Source: Saccoglossus kowalevskii (taxonomy: Eukaryota; Hemichordata; Enteropneusta; Harrimaniidae). From it: 13,055 nucleotides of DNA. A program made the translations under genes and the position numbers. The stretch lies in contig NW_003133182.1 in assembly GCF_000003605.2 (NCBI RefSeq), positions 1 to 13,055 on the forward strand, in the 5' to 3' direction. The notes beneath the pieces are model-generated. The model saw nothing but the letters and a program-made list of their open reading frames with translations. It did no database searches and was not told the origin of the DNA. Every line of letters starts with the position of its first letter. Position 1 is the stretch's first letter. Positions 1 through 9,231 of the stretch are shown piece by piece.

Positions 1-60
1 AAATTAAATGGTATATCTTTTTCTGAAATATGTGGTGGCTGTTTGGTCTTGTGAAAGTTT

Positions 61-72
61 GGGGTGCGGCTT
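61..72 (+). repeat. Direct repeat GGGGTGCGGCTT, copy 1
   Basis: This is an exact 12-bp match to 137-148. It continues into TATATGCAG, whereas copy 2 continues into CTATTAAAG, so identity stops at the 12-bp core. Both copies are preceded by a TT-containing context. Confidence 0.6.
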
Positions 73-136
73 ATATGCAGACTTTTTCCTGGGATCAAAA
101 CTTGTCAATTTCAACATGAAACAATGTCTCAAGTTA

Positions 137-148
137 GGGGTGCGGCTT
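137..148 (+). repeat. Direct repeat GGGGTGCGGCTT, copy 2
   Basis: This is an exact 12-bp match to 61-72. A diverged third core, GCTGCGGCCT, lies 9 bp downstream at 157-166. Confidence 0.6.
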
Positions 149-249
149 CTATTAAAGCTGCGGCCTCAAATATGATTTTTACGGTAATGCATGTAGATAT
201 AACCCTATAATGACCACCACTAACATTACCCATTGAAATCGCAGTGTGA

Positions 250-292
250 CAAGATCCAATTATATCAGCAGACCAATTGATTTAACCTCTCT
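250..292 (+). repeat. Possible decayed first unit of the array
   Basis: By eye, this stretch can be aligned to the 47-bp unit with gaps. GATCCAATT resembles AAACCATTGG, TATCAGCAG resembles TGTCAACAG, ACCAATTGA resembles TCAATGTA, and TTTAAC followed by CTCTCT resembles TAGAAC-CTCTCT. The last part (about 286-292) joins the first clear unit in phase. Many mismatches and gaps are needed, so chance similarity in AT-rich DNA is a real alternative. If real, it is an old unit left outside the homogenised part of the array. Confidence 0.35.
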
Positions 293-386
293 GAAACCAT
301 TGGTTATGTTAACACTCAGCGTATAGAACTATTCCCCCTGAAACCATTGGTTGTTTTAACAGTCAATGTAGAGAACTATTCCCTCT
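293..386 (+). repeat. Diverged edge units at the left array boundary
   Basis: The first two recognisable units are less standard than those that follow. Unit 1 (293-339) has GGTTATGTTAAC in place of GGTTGTGTTAAC, ACTCAGCGTATAG in place of AGTCAATGTATAG, and a CCCCCT tail. It also holds one of only four CG dinucleotides that I found in the array (320-321). Unit 2 (340-386) has a CCCTCT tail. From 387 onward the units are close to consensus. Divergence concentrated at the boundary is the usual pattern where unequal exchange homogenises the interior of an array more than its edge. Confidence 0.8.
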
Positions 387-1326
387 GAAACCATTGGTTG
401 TGTCAACAGTCAATGTATAGAACTATTCTCTCTGAAACCATTGGTTGTTTTAACAGTCAATGTATAGAACTATTCTCTCTGAAACCATTGGTTGTGTCAA
501 CAGTCAATGTATAGAACTATTCTCTCTGAAACCATTGGTTGTGTCAACAGTCAATGTATAGAACTATTCTCTCTGAAACCATTGGTTGTGTCAACAGTCA
601 ATGTAGAGAACTATTCTCTCTGAAACCATTGGTTGTTTTAACAGTCAATGTAGAGAACTATTCTCTCTGAAACCATTGGTTGTTTTAACAGTCAATGTAG
701 AGAACTATTCTCTCTGAAACCATTGGTTGTGTTAACAGTCAATGTAGAGAACTATTGTCTCTGAAACCATTGGTTGTTTTAACAGTCAATGTAGAGAACT
801 ATTCTCTCTGAAACCATTGGTTGTGTCAACAGTCAATGTATAAAACTATTCTCTCTGAAACCATTGGTTGTGTCAACAGTCAATGTAGAGAACTATTGTC
901 TCTGAAACCATTGGTTGTTTTAACAGTCAATGTATAGAACTATTCTCTCTGAAACCATTGGTTGTTTTAACAGTCAATGTATAGAACTATTCTCTCTGAA
1001 ACCATTGGTTGTGTCAACAGTCAATGTAGAGAACTATTCTCTCTGAAACCATTGGTTGTTTTAACAGTCAATGTATAGAACTATTCTCTCTGAAACCATT
1101 GGTTGTGTCAACAGTCAATGTATAGAACTATTCTCTCTGAAACCATTGGTTGTTTTAACAGTCAATGTATAGAACTATTCTCTCTGAAACCATTGGTTGT
1201 GTCAACAGTCAATGTAGAGAACTATTCTCTCTGAAACCATTGGTTGTTTTAACAGTCAATGTAGAGAACTATTCTCTCTGAAACCATTGGTTGTGTCAAC
1301 AGTCAATGTATAGAACTATTCTCTCT

Positions 1327-1375
1327 GAAACCATTGGTTGTGTCAACAGTCAATGCAGAAAACAATATACTCTCT
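1327..1375 (+). repeat. 49-bp subfamily unit (GCAGAAAACAATATAC)
   Basis: After TCAAT this unit reads GCAGAAAACAATATACTC, not the standard GTATAGAACTATTCTC. It has base changes and is two bases longer (49 bp). The same allele recurs at 8380, 8523, 8760 and 12430, with close relatives at 1517 and 12193. Shared derived changes plus the same length change show that these copies descend from one variant unit. Confidence 0.85.
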
Positions 1376-1516
1376 GAAACCATTGGTTGTGTCAACAGTC
1401 AATGTATAGAACTATTGTCTCGGAAACCATTGGTTGTGTCAACAGTCAATGTATAGATCTATTCTCTCTGAAACCATTGGTTGTGTTAACAGTCAATGTA
1501 GAGAACTATTCTCTCT

Positions 1517-1565
1517 GAAACCATTGGTTGTGTCAACACTCAATGCAGAAAACAATATTCTCTGT
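1517..1565 (+). repeat. 49-bp subfamily unit, private variants
   Basis: Same GCAGAAAACAATAT allele as at 1327, but with ATTCTCTGTG at the tail and CAACACTCAATG in the middle. It lies four units downstream of the 1327 copy and is likely a related copy that has since picked up its own substitutions. Confidence 0.8.
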
Positions 1566-1800
1566 GAAACCATTGGTTGTGTCAACAGTCAATGTATAGA
1601 ACTATTCTCTCTGAAACCATTGGTTGTGTCAACAGTCAATGTAGAGAACTATTCTCTCTGAAACCATTGGTTGTTTTAACAGTCAATGTAGAGAACTATT
1701 CTCTCTGAAACCATTGGTTGTGTTAACAGTCAATGTATAGAACTATTCTCTCTGAAACCATTGGTTGTGTCAACAGTCAATGTAGAGAACTATTCTCTCT

Positions 1801-1846
1801 GAAACCATTGGGTGTTTTAACAGTCAATGTAGAGAACTATCTCTCT
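1801..1846 (+). repeat. 46-bp unit with the GGGTG variant
   Basis: CATTGGGTGTTTTAAC replaces CATTGGTTGTTTTAAC, and one T is missing from the ACTATTCTC tail, giving 46 bp. The same GGGTG change recurs in the unit at 4092. Both follow a GTGTCAAC/GTAGAG unit, so the change was probably copied rather than arising twice. Confidence 0.75.
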
Positions 1847-2599
1847 GAAACCATTGGTTGTTTTAACAGTCAATGTAGAGAACTATTCTCTCTGAAACCA
1901 TTGGTTGTGTTAACAGTCAATGTAGAGAACTATTGTCTCTGAAAACCATTGGTTGTTTTAACAGTCAATGTAGAGAACTATTCTCTCTGAAACCATTGGT
2001 TGTTTTAACAGTCAATGTATAGAACTATTCTCTCTGAAACCATTGGTTGTTTTAACAGTCAATGTATAGAACTATTCTCTCTGAAACCATTGGTTGTGTC
2101 AACAGTCAATGTATAGAACTATTCTCTCTGAAACCATTGGTTGTGTCAACAGTCAATGTATAGAACTATTCTCTCTGAAACCATTGGTTGTGTCAACAGT
2201 CAATGTAGAGAACTATTCTCTCTGAAACCATTGGTTGTTTTAACAGTCAATGTATAGAACTATTCTCTCTGAAACCATTGGTTGTTTTAACAGTCAATGT
2301 ATAGATCCATTCTCTCTGAAACCATTGGTTGTTTTAACAGTCAATGTAGAGAACTATTGTCTCTGAAACCATTGGTTGTTTTAACAGTCAATGTATAGAA
2401 CTATTCTCTCTGAAACCATTGGTTGTGTCAACAGTCAATGTATAGAACTATTCTCTCTGAAACCATTGGTTGTTTTAACAGTCAATGTATAGAACTATTC
2501 TCTCTGAAACCATTGGTTGTTTTACCAGTCAATGTATAGAACTATTCTCTCTGAAACCATTGGTTGTTTTAACAGTCAATGTATAGATCCATTCTCTCT

Positions 2600-2787
2600 G
2601 AAACCATTGGTTGTTTTAACAGTCAATGTAGAGAACTATTCTCTCTGAAACCATTGGTTGTTTTAACAGTCAATGTAGAGAACTATTCTCTCTGAAACCA
2701 TTGGTTGTGTTAACAGTCAATGTAGAGAACTATTCTCTCTGAAACCATTGGTTGTTTTACCAGTCAATGTAGAGAACTATTCTCTCT
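2600..2787 (+). repeat. Four-unit higher-order block, copy 1 (188 bp)
   Basis: Four units in the order T/a, T/a, G/a, T/a. The fourth unit has C at position 20 (GTTTTACCAG). The next 188 bp repeat the same order and differ only at that base, which marks a recent four-unit tandem duplication. Confidence 0.8.
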
Positions 2788-2975
2788 GAAACCATTGGTT
2801 GTTTTAACAGTCAATGTAGAGAACTATTCTCTCTGAAACCATTGGTTGTTTTAACAGTCAATGTAGAGAACTATTCTCTCTGAAACCATTGGTTGTGTTA
2901 ACAGTCAATGTAGAGAACTATTCTCTCTGAAACCATTGGTTGTTTTAACAGTCAATGTAGAGAACTATTCTCTCT
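2788..2975 (+). repeat. Four-unit higher-order block, copy 2 (188 bp)
   Basis: Repeats the T/a, T/a, G/a, T/a order of 2600-2787. The only difference I see is A instead of C at position 20 of its fourth unit. A further G/a unit follows at 2976. Confidence 0.8.
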
Positions 2976-3069
2976 GAAACCATTGGTTGTGTTAACAGTC
3001 AATGTAGAGAACTATTCTCTCTGAAACCATTGGTTGTGTCAACAGTCAATGTATAGAACTATTCTCTCT

Positions 3070-3163
3070 GAAACCATTGGTTGTGTCAACAGTCAATGTA
3101 TAGATCTATTCTCTCTGAAACCATTGGTTGTTTTACCAGTCAATGTATAGAACTATTCTCTCT
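3070..3163 (+). repeat. AGATCT plus ACCAG two-unit haplotype, copy 1
   Basis: The first unit has TATAGATCT (A to T at position 36). The second has GTTTTACCAG (A to C at position 20) with GTATAG. The same pair of rare variants in the same order recurs at 3493 and 3773, so the two units travel together. Confidence 0.75.
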
Positions 3164-3492
3164 GAAACCATTGGTTGTGTTAACAGTCAATGTAGAGAAC
3201 TATTCTCTCTGAAACCATTGGTTGTGTCAACAGTCAATGTAGAGAACTATTCTCTCTGAAACCATTGGTTGTTTTAACAGTCAATGTATAGAACTATTCT
3301 CTCTGAAACCATTGGTTGTTTTAACAGTCAATGTATACAACTATTCTCTCTGAAACCATTGGTTGTTTTAACAGTCAATGTATAGAACTATTGTCTCTGA
3401 AACCATTGGTTGTGTCAACAGTCAATGTAGAGAACTATTCTCTCTGAAACCATTGGTTGTTTTAACAGTCAATGTAGAGAACTATTCTCTCT

Positions 3493-3586
3493 GAAACCAT
3501 TGGTTGTTTTACCAGTCAATGTATAGATCTATTCTCTCTGAAACCATTGGTTGTTTTACCAGTCAATGTATAGAACTATTCTCTCT
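3493..3586 (+). repeat. AGATCT plus ACCAG two-unit haplotype, copy 2
   Basis: Same rare-variant pair as at 3070, nine units (423 bp) downstream. Here the AGATCT unit also carries ACCAG itself. Confidence 0.75.
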
Positions 3587-3772
3587 GAAACCATTGGTTG
3601 TTTTAACAGTCAATGTATAGAACTATTCTCTCTGAAACCATTGGTTGTTTTAAGTCAATGTAGAGAACTATTCTCTCTGAAACCATTGGTTGTTTTAACA
3701 GTCAATATAGAGAACTATTCTCTCTGAAACCATTGGTTGTGTCAACAGTCAATGTATAGAACTATTCTCTCT

Positions 3773-3866
3773 GAAACCATTGGTTGTTTTAATAGTCAAT
3801 GTATAGATCTATTCTCTCTGAAACCATTGGTTGTTTTACCAGTCAATGTATAGAACTATTCTCTCT
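3773..3866 (+). repeat. AGATCT plus ACCAG two-unit haplotype, copy 3
   Basis: Third copy, six units downstream of copy 2. The distance is 280 bp rather than 282 because an intervening unit lost two bases (GTTTTAAGTCAATG near 3650). Its first unit also has AATAG in place of AACAG, a change shared with the unit at about 4008. Confidence 0.75.
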
Positions 3867-4091
3867 GAAACCATTGGTTGTTTTAACAGTCAATTTAGAG
3901 AACTATTCTCTCTGAAACCATTGGTTGTTTTAACAGTCAATGTAGAGAACTATTCTCTCTGAAACCATTGGTTGTGTCAACAGTCAATGTATAGAACTAT
4001 TCTCTCTGAAACCATTGGTTGTTTTAATAGTCAATGTAGAGAACTATTCTCTCTGAAACCATTGGTTGTGTCAACAGTCAATGTAGAGAAC

Positions 4092-4138
4092 TATTCTCTC
4101 TGAAACCATTGGGTGTTTTAACAGTCAATGTAGAGAAC
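4092..4138 (+). repeat. Unit with the GGGTG variant, second occurrence
   Basis: CATTGGGTGTTTTAAC with GTAGAG, matching the variant at 1801 but of normal 47-bp length. It follows a C/a unit, as the 1801 copy does. Confidence 0.7.
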
Positions 4139-4524
4139 TATTCTCTCTGAAACCATTGGTTGTTTTAACAGTCAATGTATAGAACTATTCTCTCTGAAAC
4201 CATTGGTTGTGTCAACAGTCAATGTAGAGAACTATTCTCTCTGAAACCATTGGTTGTGTTAACAGTCAATGTAGAGAACTATTCTCTCTGAAACCATTGG
4301 TTGTGTCAACAGTCAATGTAGAGAACTATTCTCTCTGAAACCATTGGTTGTGTCAACAGTCAATGTATAGAACTATTCTCTCTGAAACCATTGGTTGTTT
4401 TAACAGTCAATGTATAGAACTATTCTCTCTGAAACCATTGGTTGTGTCAACAGTCAATGTATAGAACTATTGTCTCTGAAACCATTGGTTGTGTCAACAG
4501 TCAATGTAGAGAACTATTCTCTCT

Positions 4525-4618
4525 GAAACCATTGGTTGTTTTAACAGTCAAAGTATAGAACTATTGTCTCTGAAACCATTGGTTGTTTTAACAGTCAATG
4601 TAGAGAACTATTCTCTCT
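4525..4618 (+). repeat. CAAAGTA / ATTGTCT two-unit haplotype, copy 1
   Basis: The first unit joins two uncommon alleles: TCAAAGTATAG (T to A at position 28) and ATTGTCT (C to G at 42). It is followed by a T/a unit. The same combination and follower occur at 9138 and 10736. Confidence 0.7.
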
Positions 4619-5275
4619 GAAACCATTGGTTGTTTTAACAGTCAATGTAGAGAACTATTCTCTCTGAAACCATTGGTTGTTTTAACAGTCAATGTAGAGA
4701 ACTATTCTCTCTGAAACCATTGGTTGTTTTAACAGTCAATGTAGAGAACTATTCTCTCTGAAACCATTGGTTGTGTTAACAGTCAATGTATAGAACTATT
4801 CTCTCTGAAACCATTGGTTGTGTCAACAGTCAATGTAGAGAACTATTCTCTCTGAAACCATTGGTTGTTTTAACAGTCAATGTAGAGAACTATTCTCTCT
4901 GAAACCATTGGTTGTTTTAACAGTCAATGTATAGAACTATTCTCTCTGAAACCATTGGTTGTTTTAACAGTCAATGTATAGAACTATTCTCTCTGAAACC
5001 ATTGGTTGTTTTAACAGTCAATGTAGAGAACTATTCTCTCTGAAACCATTGGTTGTGTCAACAGTCAATGTATAGAACTATTCTTTCTGAAACCATTGGT
5101 TGTGTCACCAGTCAATGTAGAGAACTATTCTCTCTGAAACCATTGGTTGTGTCACCAGTCAATGTATAGAACTATTCTCTCTGAAACCATTGGTTGTGTC
5201 ACAGTCAATGTATAGAACTATTCTCTCTGAAACCATTGGTTGTGTCAACAGTCAATGTAGAGAACTATTCTCTCT

Positions 5276-5557
5276 GAAACCATTGGTTGTTTTAACAGTC
5301 AATGTAGAGAACTATTCTCTCTGAACCCATTGGTTGTTTTAACAGTCAATGTATAGAACTATTCTCTCTGAAACCATTGGTTGTTTTAACAGTCAATGTA
5401 TAGAACTATTCTCTCTGAAACCATTGGTTGTTTTAACAGTCAATGTAGAGAACTATTCTCTCTGAAACCATTGGTTGTGTCAACAGTCAATGTAGAGAAC
5501 TATTCTCTCTGAAACCATTGGTTGTTTTAACAGTCAATGTAGAGAACTATTCTCTCT
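5276..5557 (+). repeat. Six-unit higher-order block, copy 1
   Basis: Unit order is T/a, then GAACCC-T/t, T/t, T/a, C/a, T/a. The GAACCC change (A to C at position 4) is the diagnostic mark. By eye the same 282-bp order recurs at 9608-9889 and 11723-12004. The four-unit core from the GAACCC unit through C/a is also present at 7207. The agreement with 11723 extends two more units upstream (C/t, C/a), apart from a one-base deletion near 5197. Confidence 0.75.
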
Positions 5558-6074
5558 GAAACCATTGGTTGTGTCAACAGTCAATGTATAAAACTATTCT
5601 CTCTGAAACCATTGGTTGTGTCAACAGTCAATGTAGAGAACTATTCTCTCTGAACCCATTGGTTGTTTTAACAGTCAATGTATAGAACTATTCTCTCTGA
5701 AACCATTGGTTGTTTTAACAGTCAATGTAGAGAACTATTCTCTCTGAAACCATTGGTTGTGTCAACAGTCAATGTAGAGAACTATTCTCTCTGAAACCAT
5801 TGGTTGTGTCAACAGTCAATGTAGAGAACTATTCTCTCTGAAACCATTGGTTGTTTTAACAGTCAATGTATACAACTATTCTCTCTGAACCCATTGGTTG
5901 TTTTAACAGTCAATGTATAGAACTATTCTCTCTGAAACCATTGGTTGTGTCAACAGTCAATGTATAGAACTATTCTCTCTGAAACCATTGGTTGTGTCAA
6001 CAGTCAATGTATAGAACTATTCTCTCTGAAACCACTGGTTGTTTTAACAGTCAATGTAGAGAACTATTCTCTCT

Positions 6075-6123
6075 GAAACCATTGGTTGTGTCAACAGTCA
6101 ATGTAGAAAACAATATTCTCTCT
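6075..6123 (+). repeat. 49-bp unit, hybrid form GTAGAAAACAATATTC
   Basis: It has the two-base insertion and CAATAT of the 49-bp subfamily, but the upstream part is GTAG rather than GCAG and the tail is ATTCTC rather than ATACTC. It looks like a mosaic of a 49-bp unit and a standard GTAGAG unit, although point mutation could also explain it. Confidence 0.7.
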
Positions 6124-6734
6124 GAAACCATTGGTTGTGTCAACAGTCAATGTAGAGAACTATTCTCTCTGAAACCATTGGTTGTGTCAACAGTCAATGT
6201 ATAGAACTATTGTCTCTGAAACCATTGGTTGTGTCAACAGTCAATGTAGAGAACTATTGTCTCTGAAACCATTGGTTGTTTTAACAGTCAATGTATAGAA
6301 CTATTCTCTCTGAAACCATTGGTTGTGTCAACAGTCAATGTAGAGAACTATTCTCTCTGAAACCATTGGTTGTTTTAACAGTCAATGTAGAGAACTATTC
6401 TCTCTGAAACCATTGGTTGTTTTAACAGTCAATGTATAGAACTATTCTCTCTGAAACCATTGGTTGTTTTAACAGTCAATGTAGAGAACTATTCTCTCTG
6501 AAACCATTGGTTGTTTTAACAGTCAATGTAGAGAACTATTCTCTCTGAAACCATTGGTTGTGTCAACAGTCAATGTAGAGAACTATTCTCTCTGAAACCA
6601 TTGGTTGTTTTAACAGTCAATGTATAGAACTATTCTCTCTGAAACCATTGGTTGTGTCAACAGTCAATGTATAGAACTATTCTCTCTGAAACCATTGGTT
6701 GTTTTAACAGTCAATGTAGAGAACTATTCTCTCT

Positions 6735-6783
6735 GAAACCATTGGTTGTGTCAACAGTCAATGTATAGAACAATATTCTCTCT
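6735..6783 (+). repeat. 49-bp unit, hybrid form GTATAGAACAATATTC
   Basis: The left half (GTATAGAAC) is standard, while the right half carries the two-base insertion (AATATTCTC) of the 49-bp subfamily. This is the reciprocal of the 47-bp hybrids at 11441 and 11535, which keep GCAGAAAAC but have the standard right half. Confidence 0.75.
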
Positions 6784-7018
6784 GAAACCATTGGTTGTGT
6801 CAACAGTCAATGTATAGAACTATTCTCTCTGAAACCATTGGTTGTGTCAACAGTCAATGTATAGAACTATTCTCTCTGAAACCATTGGTTGTTTTAACAG
6901 TCAATGTAGAGAACTATTCTCTCTGAAACCATTGGTTGTGTCAACAGTCAATGTATAGAACTATTCTCTCTGAAACCATTGGTTGTTTTAACAGTCAATG
7001 TATAGAACTATTCTCTCT

Positions 7019-7065
7019 GAAACCATTGGTTGTTTAAACAGTCAATGTAGAGAACTATTCTCTCT
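7019..7065 (+). repeat. GTTTAAAC variant unit, copy 1
   Basis: GGTTGTTTAAACAG replaces GGTTGTTTTAACAG, creating the perfect 8-bp palindrome GTTTAAAC. The only other copy I found is at 8666. Both have GTAGAG and are followed by a C/t unit. Confidence 0.75.
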
Positions 7066-7206
7066 GAAACCATTGGTTGTGTCAACAGTCAATGTATAGA
7101 ACTATTCTCTCTGAAACCATTGGTTGTGTCAACAGTCAATGTATAGAACTATTCTCTCTGAAACCATTGGTTGTGTCAACAGTCAATGTAGAGAACTATT
7201 CTCTCT

Positions 7207-7394
7207 GAACCCATTGGTTGTTTTAACAGTCAATGTATAGAACTATTCTCTCTGAAACCATTGGTTGTTTTAACAGTCAATGTATAGAACTATTCTCTCT
7301 GAAACCATTGGTTGTTTTAACAGTCAATGTAGAGAACTATTCTCTCTGAAACCATTGGTTGTGTCAACAGTCAATGTAGAGAACTATTCTCTCT
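7207..7394 (+). repeat. Four-unit core of the GAACCC higher-order block
   Basis: GAACCC-T/t, T/t, T/a, C/a, matching the core of 5276-5557, 9608-9889 and 11723-12004. The flanking units differ here (C/a before, C/t after), so this copy is shorter or has been partly overwritten. Confidence 0.7.
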
Positions 7395-7813
7395 GAAACC
7401 ATTGGTTGTGTCAACAGTCAATGTATAGAACTATTCTCTCTGAAACCATTGGTTGTGTCAACAGTCAATGTAGAGAACTATTCTCTCTGAAACCATTGGT
7501 TGTGTCAACAGTCAATGTAGAGAACTATTCTCTCTGAAACCATTGGTTGTTTTAACAGTCAATGTAGAGAACTATTCTCTCTGAAACCATTGGTTGTGTC
7601 AACAGTCAATGTATAGAACTATTCTCTCTGAAACCATTGGTTGTTTTAACAGTCAATGTATAGAACTATTCTCTCTGAAACCATTGGTTGTGTCAACAGT
7701 CAATGTAGAGAACTATTCTCTCTGAAACCATTGGTTGTGTCAACAGTCAATGTATAGAACTATTCTCTCTGAAACCATTGGTTGTGTCAACAGTCAATGT
7801 ATAGAACTATTCT

Positions 7814-8103
7814 CCCGAAACCCTTGGTTGGGTTAATCATCCATGGATAAAACTATTCTCTCTGAAAACATTGGTTGTTTTAACAGTCCAAGGAAAAAAC
7901 TATTCTCTCTGAAACCATTGGTTGGGTCCACAGTCAATGTATAAAACTATTCTCTCTGAATCCATTGGTTGCTTTAACCCTCAATGTAAAAAACTATTCT
8001 CTCTGAAACCATTGGTTGTGTCAACAGCCAATGTAGAGAACTATTCCCTCTGAAACCCTTGTTTGCTTTAACAGTCACTGAATAGAACTATTCTCTCTGA
8101 ACC
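7814..8103 (+). repeat. Patch of heavily substituted units
   Basis: About six consecutive units carry many substitutions, for example CTCCCGAAACCCTTGG, GGGTTAATCATCCATGG, CAGTCCAAGGAAAAAAC, GGTCCACAG, GAATCCATTGG, GCTTTAACCCTC and CCCTTGTTTGC. Unit length is nearly preserved, with single-base losses only near 7813 and 8096. The units on both sides are near consensus. Many changes add to runs of C, G or A. This may be an old, less homogenised island inside the array, or a stretch of poor consensus sequence at an assembly join. The sequence alone does not decide. Confidence 0.8.
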
Positions 8104-8379
8104 ATTGGTTGTGTCAACAGTCAATGTATAGAACTATTCTCTCTGAAACCATTGGTTGTTTTAACAGTCAATGTAGAGAACTATTCTCTCTGAAACCATT
8201 GGTTGTTTTAACAGTCAATGTAGAGAACTATTCTCTCTGAAACCATTGGTTGTGTCAACAGTCAATGTATAGAACTATTCTCTCTGAAACCATTGGTTGT
8301 GTCAACAGTCAATGTAGAGAACTATTCTCTCTGAAACCATTGGTTGTTTTAACAGTCAATGTAGAGAACTATTCTCTCT

Positions 8380-8428
8380 GAAACCATTGGTTGTGTCAAC
8401 AGTCAATGCAGAAAACAATATACTCTCT
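8380..8428 (+). repeat. 49-bp subfamily unit, cluster copy 1
   Basis: GCAGAAAACAATATAC allele. It is the first of three copies within 430 bp. The next lies exactly three units on (143 bp) and the third five units after that (237 bp). Confidence 0.85.
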
Positions 8429-8522
8429 GAAACCATTGGTTGTGTCAACAGTCAATGTATAGAACTATTCTCTCTGAAACCATTGGTTGTGTCAACAGTC
8501 AATGTAGAGAACTATTCTCTCT

Positions 8523-8571
8523 GAAACCATTGGTTGTGTCAACAGTCAATGCAGAAAACAATATACTCTCT
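8523..8571 (+). repeat. 49-bp subfamily unit, cluster copy 2
   Basis: Identical allele to 8380. It follows a C/t, C/a pair and is itself followed by a C/t unit, like copies 1 and 3. Confidence 0.85.
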
Positions 8572-8665
8572 GAAACCATTGGTTGTGTCAACAGTCAATG
8601 TATAGAACTATTCTCTCTGAACCCATTGGTTGTGTCAACAGTCAATGTAGAGAACTATTCTCTCT

Positions 8666-8712
8666 GAAACCATTGGTTGTTTAAACAGTCAATGTAGAGA
8701 ACTATTCTCTCT
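8666..8712 (+). repeat. GTTTAAAC variant unit, copy 2
   Basis: Same palindromic GTTTAAAC change and GTAGAG allele as the unit at 7019, and likewise followed by a C/t unit. It lies between the second and third clustered 49-bp units. Confidence 0.75.
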
Positions 8713-8759
8713 GAAACCATTGGTTGTGTCAACAATCAATGTATAGAACTATTCTCTCT

Positions 8760-8808
8760 GAAACCATTGGTTGTGTCAACAGTCAATGCAGAAAACAATA
8801 TACTCTCT
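8760..8808 (+). repeat. 49-bp subfamily unit, cluster copy 3
   Basis: Identical GCAGAAAACAATATAC allele, followed by a C/t unit as in the other cluster copies. The preceding unit has CAACAATCAATG, a private change. Confidence 0.85.
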
Positions 8809-9137
8809 GAAACCATTGGTTGTGTCAACAGTCAATGTATAGAACTATTCTCTCTGAAACCATTGGTTGTTTTAACAGTCAATGTAGAGAACTATTCTCT
8901 CTGAAACCATTGGTTGTGTTAACAGTCAATGTATAGAACTATTCTCTCTGAAACCATTGGTTGTGTCAACAGTCAATGTAGAGAACTATTCTCTCTGAAA
9001 CCATTGGTTGTTTTAACAGTCAATGTATAGAACTATTCTCTCTGAAACCATTGGTTGTGTCAACAGTCAATGTATAGAACTATTCTCTCTGAAACCATTG
9101 GTTGTTTTAACAGTCAATGTATAGAACTATTCTCTCT

Positions 9138-9231
9138 GAAACCATTGGTTGTTTTAACAGTCAAAGTATACAACTATTGTCTCTGAAACCATTGGTTGTT
9201 TTAACAGTCAATGTAGAGAACTATTCTCTCT
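9138..9231 (+). repeat. CAAAGTA / ATTGTCT two-unit haplotype, copy 2
   Basis: Same T-to-A at 28 and C-to-G at 42 in one unit as at 4525, here with TACAAC in place of TAGAAC, followed by a T/a unit. Confidence 0.7.

Larger units (their letters stand above)
61..187. mobile_element. Possible remnant of a DNA-transposon end
   Basis: GGGGTGCGGCTT occurs at 61-72 and again at 137-148, 76 bp apart and in the same orientation. A weaker third copy of the core (GCTGCGGCCT) lies at 157-166. TTTTTACGGTAA follows at about 176-187. Short direct repeats of a GTGCGGCTTAT type next to an ACGGTA motif remind me of the subterminal regions of non-autonomous DNA transposons in animal genomes. That is recall, not a database match. 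No transposase fragment, complete inverted terminal repeat or target-site duplication is visible here. It could equally be unrelated intergenic sequence containing a chance duplication. Confidence 0.25.
1..249. other. Single-copy left flank, no gene seen
   Basis: This is the only stretch of the window that is clearly not built from the 47-bp unit. I see no open reading frame of useful length on either strand, no tRNA or rRNA, and no convincing promoter. Its base composition and CpG content differ from the array: it carries several CG dinucleotides, for example in the GCGGC motifs and in ACGGTA near 181, while the array unit carries none. The stretch 61-187 contains repeated GGTGCGGCTT motifs that may be transposon debris and is described separately. 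The segment about 188-249 shows nothing I can name. Confidence 0.7.

Noticed and set aside
196-211. Possible TATA-type promoter (GATATAACCCTATAAT)
   Set aside because: Short AT-rich matches are expected by chance here, and no gene or transcript start follows.
1434-1661. Open reading frame of 75 codons starting MCQQSMYR
   Set aside because: It is made entirely of repeat units read in rotating frames and stays open only because the 49-bp unit at 1517 skips the stop frame. No signal upstream supports translation.
1733-1942. Open reading frame of 69 codons starting MYRTILSE
   Set aside because: Same repeat-derived sequence; the one-base deletion in the unit at 1801 moves the frame past the stop.
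5992-6204. Open reading frame of 70 codons in the array
   Set aside because: Kept open by the 49-bp unit at 6075; otherwise identical in kind to the other repeat frames.
8440-8667. Open reading frame of 75 codons in the array
   Set aside because: Kept open by the 49-bp unit at 8523. Near identity to the frame at 1434 reflects shared repeat units, not a gene family.
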